Both the position numbers and the translations under genes were made by a program. The notes below the pieces were generated by a model. The model was not told the DNA's origin and made no database searches. It saw only the letters and a list, made by a program, of their open reading frames with translations. From assembly GCF_025698545.1 (NCBI RefSeq), contig NC_068575.1, positions 55,685,980-55,749,979 of the forward strand: a stretch of 64,000 nucleotides of DNA. Direction: 5' to 3'. The number at the start of each line of letters is the position of its first letter. Position 1 is the stretch's first letter. Source of the DNA: Gossypium raimondii. Its lineage: Eukaryota > Streptophyta > Magnoliopsida > Malvales > Malvaceae. Below are positions 12,440 through 22,266 of this stretch, one piece after another.

Positions 12440-14698
12440 AGTTTAATAAGTTCTTCAATGTTGTTTTTAAAGGAGAAATGTGCCCAATGTTGTTTTTGGC
12501 CTCTTCCTCCTATGCTTGGAGATGGATAACTTGTGGATTTGTTTAAGTTTTCTTGGTTGTAAGAGAAAGGGGGATGCAATTTGCTTAGGAAAGTGGTTTA
12601 TGGAATTTGGTTGCTAAATAGTTTGGGTTGGGTTTAGATGTAACATCTTAGTTAAGTTGGTTTATATTAAGTACTTAGTTTCATTAGAGAGATGGTTGGA
12701 GAGAATTGTTTAAAGCAATGACTCAAATATTGAAATGAGTTTCAATGGTTTGGATTTGGAAGGTAAGCTTAAGGGGTATTGTTTTATTGGAACCAGATAA
12801 CAAGGATATGGAGTATTGCCATGTAGAAAGAAATGTGTAAAAGGTGAAAAAGCTAAGCATATTGATGAAGTTGAAAAGTTGAAAATTGCATAATGATGAG
12901 GATTTAAACAATGTGATGGTTGGTTCATTTGGTGACAAAAGTGCATTGACGCTGATAAGTACAAAGATACACTTTTAGAGGAATGTCTTGAATGTAAAAT
13001 ATGTATCAAGAGTGATGATATTGATGATGTTATGATTATGGATCTGAATAACATAAATGAAAAAATATCATTGCATAAGAGGAAATGAGATTCGTCATGA
13101 GGAATGCTTAATTAGGTTATTGGGATGGCAAAGGATTCATGTAACCTTAGGGTTGGTTAAATATCTGGGGGGGCAAAGTGGAAGTCTTAGAAGTGAGAAA
13201 CTTTGGAAATAGGTTTTATTGTTTTGAGAGATTGCTTTTTGTAGAAATATGATCTTGCAAGTTCTATCCAATCCAATTGGTAGGCATATATATTCAATTG
13301 AAACATCTTATTCTACCTTTTGTCCTTAAATTAAGGGATAAGTCTATATTAACTACTTTAAGCGTATGCAACTCCATTGTTAATATTAGGATTTGTTTGC
13401 TCAAATGAGTAATTTTCATTTTAATCAAGTTTATTGTAGCTATTGTAATGATTAAAATGCAAGTAAAATAATTTGTGCTTCACTACTTCTAACACTTCTT
13501 AGCTTAAGAAGTAATATAATCTTGAAACTTTACTTATAATTTCTTATTAGTTATGTATTGTACTATTATTTGTTCCATAAACATCCATTTACTTTTTGAT
13601 ACTTTTGTTATGTGTTCTAATTCCTTTTCTTTCTTATTTATATTATAATGATTACTTGATGTTCCCACTTTGTAGAAAAATCAGAAGATGCATTCGAGCA
13701 TGTATAATGATCACCCTAAATTTAGGTATAATCTCAGAGAAAGGTCGAGTAGCATGAAGCAACTCCATTTAGGGAAAATGGCATCAAAGGGTCTTGATTG
13801 GTCACAGTCTTCTTCCTTTGGGAATCATAGCCACTTGAATAATTCTATATTAAGTGTTGACAAAAATTTGCGTGAATGTAGTGACTTTACAACTTCAAGT
13901 CTAATGTTCAATTATAATGTTGACATACAAGTTCCTATTGGGCCACTTTTTCAAGCTGAAGTACTAGAGTGGACTGGAGTAGCTTTAGAAAGTGATGCGA
14001 AATGGTTGGGTACTCTTATTTGGCCATTGGAAAAAAATGAATATAGTTTTTTGATTGAAGGGGATCGAATTGGAAAAGGAAGACAAGATTCATGTAGTTG
14101 TCAAATTCGAAATTCTTTACAATGTGTAAAATTTCATGTTGCTGAGAAAAGGTGGGAAGTAAAGCATGAGTTAGGACCAGCTTTCAACCAATGGAATTTT
14201 GATAAGATGGGTGAAGAAGTTGCATTTGGTTGGAATGAGAAAGAAAAAGATATGTTTTCATCAATAGTGAAGTCGAATCCTCCATTAGGAAAATGTTTTT
14301 GGGATGAAATATACAATCATTTTCATGACAAAAGTAGGGAAGAAGTTGTTTGCTATTATTTCAATGTCTTTCTTTTACAACATAGAGCGTACCAAAATCA
14401 AGTTGCTCCCAATAGCATTACCTACGATGATGAGGAAGTTGTATTAGGACCGGAATCAATTGGTAAAGGCATTGGGCCTAAATCTTACACTTCCATCTTA
14501 ATTCCTTTAAGGAAGTCACAAAAGAAGTCAAAAGATGCTCTTCCTCAATTTAGTACGGAGCACTTTGACAAAAGATGGAAAAGTGGAAGTCCATTTAAAG
14601 AGATATCTGGAAACGAATCTTCCAATGGTGAATATTTTGTTTTATGCAACAACTTAAAAAGGAAGAATCAAAAAATTGATCACACCTTTAATCTCTAG
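12440..14698 (+). pseudogene. Decayed ARID-ELM2-SANT chromatin protein gene
   Basis: From about 12485 the DNA encodes a broken ARID DNA-binding domain. PLPPMLGDG is followed by TAA where Gln is expected, then LVDLFK. After a frameshift come SGLWNLVAK, TAG and FGLGLDVTS, with several more stops. Degraded linker sequence continues to about 13260. There, AKDSCNLRVG and AKWKS recall the conserved segment that precedes the last exon in ARID2-like plant proteins. An intron-like gap follows, then the exon starting near 13676, which is intact. Family knowledge: plant ARID-ELM2-SANT proteins are nuclear chromatin factors. The ARID half cannot be translated as it stands, so I call the locus a pseudogene with a preserved C-terminal exon. 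Confidence 0.75.
13688..14698 (+). CDS. Intact 336-codon ELM2-SANT exon of the ARID-type locus
   Basis: The open frame begins with an in-frame ATG 12 bases after a TTTGTAG acceptor. It ends in TAG at 14696-14698. Residues about 77-140 match the plant ELM2-type block (VPIGPLFQAEVLEWTG, KWLGTLIWPLE, DRIGKGRQDSCSCQ). Residues about 180-235 form a SANT/Myb-like region with W, F and W/Y spacing (FGWNEKEKDMF, CFWDEIYNHF, REEVVCYYFNVFLL). The upstream exons are broken, so any product would be an N-terminally truncated protein lacking ARID. It could be translated only if a new promoter or leader serves it. It may equally be a not-yet-decayed part of a dead gene; its openness over 1 kb is the only argument for function. 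Confidence 0.55.
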   Translation: MHSSMYNDHPKFRYNLRERSSSMKQLHLGKMASKGLDWSQSSSFGNHSHLNNSILSVDKNLRECSDFTTSSLMFNYNVDIQVPIGPLFQAEVLEWTGVALESDAKWLGTLIWPLEKNEYSFLIEGDRIGKGRQDSCSCQIRNSLQCVKFHVAEKRWEVKHELGPAFNQWNFDKMGEEVAFGWNEKEKDMFSSIVKSNPPLGKCFWDEIYNHFHDKSREEVVCYYFNVFLLQHRAYQNQVAPNSITYDDEEVVLGPESIGKGIGPKSYTSILIPLRKSQKKSKDALPQFSTEHFDKRWKSGSPFKEISGNESSNGEYFVLCNNLKRKNQKIDHTFNL

Positions 14699-15420
14699 TA
14701 GTTTGGATGCTTTTGAAGTTTTTTGGTCCATGCTTTTTTGTTTTCAAGCGCTCTCTCTCTATTTCATGTCCTTTATCATTACTTGTAAACTTCATATGTA
14801 TTTTTGTCATCTTTTTTTTCATTAATCTTTTAAACGAAAAGTTATGCCTTTTAGTGTGTTTAACATTGCTTTTAGTTGCTCAAAAGTACTTTTTGACAGT
14901 AAAAGCAATGCTTATCAAAAGGTTTTTCTTTTCCATCAAGTGCATTTTAGAGCCAAACAAAGGAGCTAGGTGCTTATCAAAACAAATTTTCAATCTATTC
15001 CTAAATAGTCCTAAAGGTGTGGTTAGCATTGTTATTGGTTGTTAATAAGTAATTTTTAATAGCAACAACAATGCTAAATAGAGGGTTTTTGTTGTTCAAT
15101 AGGTGCTTGGAACCAAACCAGGAAGTTGCCTATTGATGCCCTATTCTTTATTGTGTTTGGGATTCCAAAAATGTTTTTTCACCATAGAAGCAATGAAGAA
15201 CACTTGGCTTTTAGGGTTAAAATTGTAGTCGAAAAGTATTTTTTCACCCAAAAGTAAAATATTAAAATTAGATGTTTTTAACTTCTGTATTTGGAAGTGA
15301 AAGTTATCAAGATACTTTTATTTATATTAACTATTTAAAAGATGTATAAAAATTAATTTTATAAATAATTCAAATATTTTAATACTTTGATGGGATCCGA
15401 TTGTTAACTAGAGAAACAAA
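14699..15420. repeat. Degenerate short palindromic repeats, no gene
   Basis: Several imperfect inverted motifs of the type AACATTGCTTTTAGTTGCTC and its partial complements are scattered at 14850-15310. They resemble worn hAT-type MITEs with 'AAAGCAATG' subterminal motifs. Boundaries cannot be set. A 112-codon frame at 14707 is hydrophobic and featureless and is not called. Confidence 0.3.
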
Positions 15421-15424
15421 CCTT

Positions 15425-15690
15425 ATTTATGCGCTTCCATATCTATCGGATTGTGATAACTTTTTTCTTCACAAGACCTAGTTCATTTTGTTGGCAATCT
15501 AGTTTAGTAACCCACTGTATGACCCATTCCATGAATTGTGGAATGATAATTCTATCAACTCGTATTCCATGATTCAACCCAAATTAGGTTGCAAGTGCAA
15601 ATGTACATGTGCGAAATAGATGGTCTATAGTTTCCTGCTCAACATGGCATAACGAGCATGTGTTGTCAATGTTCGGTATCTTTTGTATTA
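15425..15690 (-). pseudogene. LINE (non-LTR retrotransposon) remnant, zf-RVT region
   Basis: Read on the minus strand, the segment gives TCSLCHVEQETIDHLFRTC, the Cys-X2-Cys...His-X4-Cys pattern of the zinc-binding module after plant L1-type reverse transcriptases. It continues through IIIPQFMEWVIQWVTKLD with two stop codons. The rest of the LINE is absent or unrecognisable. Confidence 0.6.
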
Positions 15691-15849
15691 TTTTTATTTA
15701 ATTGGAAGGAAATCAATAATATCTTCATTCCATATTTGAATATCCAAGCCTCGAACGCATGTCTCGTCCTTACAAGATACTCTTCCAAGTCCAAAAATCA
15801 ATTGATTTGGCTATTACTTGCAAAATGTTTTGCTTTGTGCAGTCTTTTG

Positions 15850-16085
15850 CCATAAGGATTAAATTGTATATTTTTAGGATAGTAAAAATGTAATTTTATC
15901 ATTTTAATAGTTTATATCTTTATGTTTTTTGATAGATTAAATCAAATTTTTATCATTTTTGGGGGGACAAAATGTAATTTTATCATTACTAATTTAAAAT
16001 TTTATAAATTATAAAGGGTTTAAATGTAATTTTTTTATTTTAGGGGGATGGGGCCCTTGTTAGCCCCTTGGCTCCGCCATTGGTC
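15850..16085 (+). repeat. Dispersed repeat, copy A
   Basis: The repeat is a 230-bp AT-rich unit with recurring AAATGTAATTTTATC motifs, ending in a GC-richer tail (GGGGCCCTTGTTAGCC... CTTGGCTCCGCC). Related copies occur at 35325-35555 (same strand) and 57215-57478 (opposite strand). It does not code. Its class is unknown to me. Confidence 0.6.
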
Positions 16086-16379
16086 CTTTACATAAAACCT
16101 CGTGGGTTAGTAAATCTTCACCATGCTTGCTTGCTCGGCTGAAAGGGTTTCTTTCATTGTCTGAGAATGGTGAATTTTGAGACCATTGAGTTACATAGGT
16201 TTACAAATTTTCTCCCACCTATAGAGGTGTAATCCTCGTTTAAGAGAATCATGGCCCTACCAAAAGGATCGTACCATTGTGTTATGGATTAAGTGTTGAT
16301 TTTGGTGTCTAAACACATGATAAATAGTGGAGGGGAAGTGATGTTAGTGATGATTTTACTAGAGTTGGACCAGGCTTTT

Positions 16380-17175
16380 GTTCAAAAGTAATTTGGAAAA
16401 TTTTATTATTTACGAAAATGATTTGAAATCTACAAAGCACCTTGGTGCTCATCATGCCCTAACAATTGCCCCCTTTAATAAAAAATAATTTTTGGTGCCG
16501 ACATTGTATTCCTCGGCATTTGTATGTATTTTTTTGAAATGCCTTTAAAAAATATGGTATTCCATTATTTAAGAAAAAATAATATTTTAATAGGTGTTAG
16601 TGTTTAAGTGGTTGGCACTGGTTCAAAATTAAAAAAAAAATATTTTTTTGGTGCCAACATTCCCTTTGCTAGCATTGATGTGATTTCTGCTTTTTTTTTT
16701 TGCCAATATGCTCTAGTTATCGAGATTGATGAAAAAAGGAGAGGAATGCGAAAGCAAATGAAGCCATGGAAGTATATAAGAAACAAATGTAAGAATACAA
16801 CAAATCAACAAAGGAGGAGCAACAACAGTAAAAAACCTTTTTTAATGTTGATGTTTAAGTGTTTTGTTTGAACATAAATCCTTTTGATGATGATCTAATT
16901 AACATTTTCTCACCTTAATTTAAGATTTTCTTTAAGTTCTAATTCAATGTTTCTCTCTCCTCAAGTAAATCTAATTTGATTTCTCTCTCGTATTTAATTC
17001 ACAATAATAAAGATTAAAGTAAATTGCATTAAAAAAGGGAAAATAAAATTTCAAAAAAATGTTTCCTATATTAAGAACTTGAAGTTAGATAGGGTAAGAG
17101 AATAAAGCATATTCAATAGGGGCAGAAAGCGTGTTTTTTTCTCTCTTTTTTAATGCAATTTTCCTTTGACGTTTC
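16380..17175 (+). mobile_element. Left arm of an interrupted foldback element
   Basis: This arm is the inverted, diverged match of 29476-30115. Landmarks shared in inverse order are CTACAAAGCACCTTGGTG, CATCATGCCCTAA, TTTTTGGTGCCGACATTGTA, ATATAAGAAACAAATG and TTTAATGTTGATGTTTAAG. The two arms would have formed one palindromic element before a copia element landed between them. An 87-codon frame at 16608-16871 lies inside the arm and is not a gene. The bases 16086-16380 outside it show nothing recognisable. Confidence 0.65.
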
Positions 17176-17430
17176 TGTTATAAGATGAAAAATAGAGGAT
17201 AAAGAACAAAAAGAATGAGAGAGGAAATAGAGAGCGTATTTTATTGATCGATTGAAATAATTTACAGTGCTTTTTTAAAGTTTATATTTATAAATAGAAG
17301 AAGTATAAATCAAAACTTATCTAAATCTTGATAAACATCTACTTAAAATATTCATAACACTCCTCATTAGATGTCCATTTGTAGATAATGTATCTACTTA
17401 AAATCTTACTAAGATAATAATCATGTGGGA

Positions 17431-17889
17431 AAAAAATCCTAGTGAAGGAAAAAGAGTACGCATATCTATAATATATATAATATGTTGCTTCATTAAAAAT
17501 CTTATCAAGAAAACTTAATGGAAAAAACATCGGTTAAGGGAAAAGAGCATAGCGCATATTTACTCCCCTTATGAAAACATCACATACTTTCTCATATTCT
17601 ACGTATTCAATCTTGAATACTAGATTTTCAAATGACTATTTGAATGTATTTGTTAAGGAAAAAATCCTAGTGAAGGAAAAAGATTACACATAATATATAT
17701 AATATATATAATATGTTACCTCATTAAAAATCTTACCAAGAAAATTTAATAGAACAAAACATCGCTTAAGGGAAAAAGAATACAACACATATTTACTCCC
17801 CTCATAAAAACATCACATACTTTCTCATATTCTACGATTCAATGTTGAATATCATATTTTCAAATGACTATTTGAATGTATTTGTTAAG
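17431..17889. repeat. Direct tandem duplication, 228-bp unit, in the copia tail
   Basis: Two successive copies begin at 17431 and 17659 with AAAAAATCCTAGTGAAGGAA and both end in TTTGAATGTATTTGTTAAG. They differ by scattered substitutions and short indels, so the duplication is old. It lies in the non-coding tail of the copia element between the polyprotein and the 3' LTR. Confidence 0.75.
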
Positions 17890-19879
17890 CATTTATATCA
17901 ACATTCTTTTGAAAGTCACGAGTGCAAAAAATTTGGGAGAAATATTTTGATCTTTTCAGAGTTTCAATAATAATCATAGCAAACTTTAATCATGATTCTT
18001 TTATAAAAACATAAATGAGTATTTTGGATCATTTTATAATTCTCCTTCAACTACTATTCACTAAGTCATAATTATCACATGTTCAAATTATTTCAATTCA
18101 TATAAATGAAAATTTTTCGAGAAATTCAATATGCTTCTAACATTTTAAATCTTTCAAGGATTTTAATTTAAACTTTACTATATAGTGATTCATAAAAGGG
18201 TTGTAACAACAATCATTAGATGCAAGTCAAATATTTTATAAACTGTCGGTTTAATAATATATCTAAAGGTTATTGCATCAAACATAGAAGAATATTATAT
18301 CTTTTTATAATTAATACCAAGACTTAGCGAAAAATTTTATATTTTTGTTTCACTTTTGCAAAACTATTTCATTTGCATCCTCACCGACTTTATACCTTTA
18401 AATATTTGGACTACTAGTCCAAAAATCCACAAATATAATTGTACTTAAATTGCATCTTTCTATTTTGACCAATCTATTTTATATTTATATTTCTCAATAG
18501 ATTTATTTAAGACTCACCTTTTATTTCACTATTTCAACAATAATATTGCATGCAAAATCATTGTCTATCACTTTTATTATCGGTTCGATATTTTTTCGAA
18601 TTGACATAACGTATTGAGATTTATTTATTTTCACTATTTTAATATTCAGTTTTAGGTACCTGAATCTGTAATAGCCCGTTTTCAGTGAAATTGGAATAGT
18701 GGTTTCGGGACCACAAATTTGAGTTAATAAGAAAAATAATTTTAATATTATTTTATGATCTGCATTATGATAAAAATATTGTATGAAAAATTAGTAAAGA
18801 AATTTTACCGATTAAATGTTTAATTTAATAGAGAGGACCAAATTGCATAAAATGCAAAAGTTGAGTTCTAATAGCTATAGGTATTAAATAGCTATGAAAT
18901 TCAAAATTTGAGGTCATTATATGGCAAATAGACCATTAAGAGGAGTTAGTAGATAAGTATGATTAATGGAAAATTAAATAAAGAAAATGACTAAATTGGA
19001 AAGATGAAATAATTAAAGATGATATTTTAATTAATTAAGAAGTATCATCATATATCATCATCTTTCCCAAATAAAAAGATGGAAACCCTAGCCATGGAAT
19101 TTGGGTTTTGAGCAAACTTATTTGGCTCAATTAGGTATTTTTCTTGTCCCGTTTTTAATAATTTTCATATTTTCGAGATCGTAATAGCTTAATCTAGCTA
19201 TCTCGAAGATTAATTTGTAAAGTTATCAAATTTTTAGGACTTTGCCATGTATGAATATAGTTGAATTATGAAATTTTATGGTAGAAAATGAAAGGTTGTT
19301 GATAGATAAACAACTTTTGTAATGGGAATTTTGATGAAATTATGATTTAGAGACTAAATTAAAAAGTTGTAAAATTCATGAAAAATTATAAATTTTATGA
19401 AATACATGAGTCGTTATTATGATATGTAAAAATCAGTTAGGCTTAAAATAAGGATTAAATTGCATGAATTTTATTTTTCGAGCTTAGGGATAAAATTATA
19501 ATTAAATAAAAGTATAGGGGCAAAGTGGTAATTTTACCTAAGATGTGTATTGGATTGAATTGAGTATGAATTGTATTAAATTAAGCTAAATTTACTTGTA
19601 TAGATCCGGATAGACCAAATACGGAATTGGATCGAGGAAAAGAAAAAGTATCGAATTAGTAGATCACAATTCACGAACACTTGTCAAGGTAAGTTCGTGT
19701 AATTAAATCGTGTATATTTATATGTTTGAATTGAATGCCATATATGTTAATTGTATAAATGTCTTATGTATGAAATTGATCACATATCAGATAATACCCG
19801 ATAAATAATAAGTCTCGTTTGGATAAATGAGATTCGATGGATATAGGGTCTCGGATTGGTTGTGGTCCTGCATATGTTG

Positions 19880-20330
19880 CGGACACACTATAGTTCGAAA
19901 GAGCGTCCAGTTATTAGCTCTCATGAGCATCCCGATATTTGGCCCTCTCAAGCTTCCCGTTATATAGTTCTTGTGAGCTTCCCGTTAATAGCTCTTCGGA
20001 GCATCCTGATTGGTTGTGATTCTGCATGTATTGAAGACATGCCACAACTCTTATGAACATCGCGTTATATGGCTCTCCGAAGCTTCCGGATATGGCTCGC
20101 TTGAACTTCTCGATATATGGCTATCCGGAGCTTCTTGATTAATGGCTCTTCAAAGCTACCTGTTATTGGCTCACATGAGCTTCCTGAATATGGCTCTTAT
20201 GAGCTTGCCGTTATACAACTCGGATAAGCTTCTCGTTACATGACTCATATGAGCTTCCCGTTATATGGCTCGAGAGAGAGCTTTCCGTTTATGTGCTCAC
20301 ATGAGCATTCCCGAATATGAATTGATGGAG
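19880..20330. repeat. Degenerate tandem repeat inside the LTR element, about 28-bp unit
   Basis: Variants of ATGGCTCTTATGAGCTTCCC follow one another about sixteen times with heavy divergence. The unit centre GGCTC...GAGC is itself a small palindrome. A different tandem array occupies the comparable part of the second LTR element (23450-23840). Confidence 0.7.
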
Positions 20331-20423
20331 TACAGATTTGTACACTTCGAGTGTACTACCCGGGTATCCATCGATATATTAAATGATTCAACGAAAAAAT
20401 CTGATATGAGAAAATAAATGAAT

Positions 20424-20448
20424 TCAAAGTGAATCATTACCCGTATAT
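20424..20448. repeat. Left copy of a 25-bp duplication flanking an insertion
   Basis: The string beginning TCAAAGTGAATCATTACC and ending CGTATAT occurs here and again at 21909-21933 without a mismatch. The DNA between is the integrase-bearing insertion. The length far exceeds the 4-6 bp made by LTR-retrotransposon integrases. Confidence 0.9.
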
Positions 20449-21908
20449 GTAACGACCTAAAATTCGTGAGCACCCAAAAAGTGTGTTATCGGGCCTCCAT
20501 CTTAGTAAACTTAGTAAATAATTATTAGAAGTAATTAAAATTATGAGTCTGATAGTGTGTTTAATTAGATTTTTTTATTTAGTGAATTTAGTTTAATTTA
20601 AAGTAATTAGGAAAAATGATCAAATTGAATAAAGAGTGAAAGTCTAATTATAGATTAAAAGAAAGTAAAAAGGGCTAAAATGACAATTAAGCCATTTAGC
20701 ATAGTTGAGGCGGCATAAAGGGAATAAAATCTAAGATTTTATTTGATTTATTTAATAATTTAATATCATTATAATTTAATTATCATAAATTCATATAATA
20801 TAAATTACATTTAAATATAATTATTTATATAATTAAAACGGATCCGATCGATACTTTTGTAACATGGAAACATGAAAAACATCATGAATTTTTTGTAATT
20901 CCGGAGGTAAAGCCAATCGGTAAGCAACTGGTCCAACTCTCTCCACAATTTCATACGGCCTAATAAAACGTGGACTTAATTTGCCCTTTCGGCCAAATCT
21001 TAAAACTTTCTTCCAAGGTAATACTTTCAGGAATACTTTATCACCAACAGAATATTCAATGTCTCGTTGTTTCAAGTCTGCATATGATTTCTGCCTATCA
21101 AAGGCTGCTTTCAATCTTTCTTTAATATTCTTAATTGTTTCTTCTATTTCTTGAATCAGTTTTGGCCCTATCACTTTTCTTTCATTCAATTCTGTCTAAC
21201 ATACTAGTGATCGACACCTTTGACTATATAATGCTTCATACGGACCCATCTGAATACTAGATTGGAAATTATTGTTATAAACAAATTCTGCTAGTGGCAA
21301 ATATCGTTCATAACTTGATTCAAAATCGATGATACAAGCCCGAAGCATATCTTTCAGAATTTGAATTACCCATTCTGATTGTCCATTCGTTTGTGGATGA
21401 AAAGCCGTACTAAAATTGAGCCGAGTTCCCAGAAGATTATGTAGTTGCCTCCAAAATATCGAACTAAATCGTGGATTTCGATCTGAGATTATCGATGTAG
21501 GAATCCCATGTAATTTTACAATTTCCCGGATATAAACCTCGGCAAGCCTCTGTAATGACCAATCAATTTTGATTGCTATGAAATGAGCTGACTTTGTAAG
21601 CTGATCAACAATTACCCAGATAGCATTCTTTTTGCTTGCTGATAACGGTAGTCCTGTAACGAAATCCATAGTGATACAATCCCATTTCCACTCAGGAATA
21701 CTAATAGGCTGAAGTAGATCTGTCGGTACCTGATGCTCTGCTTTTACTCGCTGACATGTCAGAAATTTACCAACATATTCGACTATATCTCTTTTCATTC
21801 CTGGCCACCAGTATAGTTCTCGTAAATTCTGATACATTTTCGTTCCACCAGGGTGCAATGCGAAAGGGCTATCGTGTGCTTCTCGAAGAATCAACTTTTT
21901 ACATTTTC
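20449..21908 (-). mobile_element. Inserted gypsy fragment (partial LTR plus integrase)
   Basis: From 20448 the insertion starts TGTAACGACC, an LTR-end motif, and runs about 385 bp through AT-rich LTR-like DNA. It changes abruptly near 20833 into antisense gypsy polyprotein that continues to the right duplication. Gag, protease, reverse transcriptase and a second LTR are missing. The joint falls just after the YRSDP motif of the polyprotein, where the frame then reads TTT TAA. Confidence 0.65.
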
Positions 21909-21912
21909 TCAA
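20833..21912 (-). pseudogene. Ty3/gypsy integrase fragment, one nonsense codon
   Basis: Two minus-strand frames, 21196-21912 and 20833-21189, lie in the same phase and are separated by a single TAG (21196-21198), probably from a conserved Trp codon. Visible in order are the HHCC zinc module (HPGGTKMYQNLRELYWWPG, then CQRVKAEH with one ligand altered to LTC), the integrase core with Asp in MDFVTGL, Asp in SDRNPRF and Glu in NGQSEWVIQ, and the C-terminal GPVAYRLALPPEL...HDVFHVSML domain. It is a fragment of the retrotransposon polyprotein, cannot act alone, and is truncated at both ends. Confidence 0.85.
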
Positions 21913-22266
21913 AGTGAATCATTACCCGTATATACATGAAGTATATGGAATTGATATATGAATACAAGAAGTGAGAAGTTATGAACATGGAAACTTGATA
22001 TTGTTGACCTCATACATGTTCCTTGACATTAACATGAAATATGTGTTTAACACGGTTGATGAGGATATGTGCTAGGGCTTTTGGCTATCTTGCTTGAGTA
22101 TGTTTTATATGCATTCCTTAATTATGATTAAATGGTAAGTTAAATTTCATGTTATACGAACTTACTAAGCATTAAATGCTTACGAACTTACTAAGCATTA
22201 AATGCTTACTCTGTTTTATTTCTTCTGTTTTATAGTAACTCGGAAGCTCATAAAGGTTGGAAGCTG

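Noticed and set aside
16608-16871. 87-codon frame
   Set aside because: It lies within the foldback arm; the inverted partner arm at 29.6-29.9 kb does not preserve the frame.
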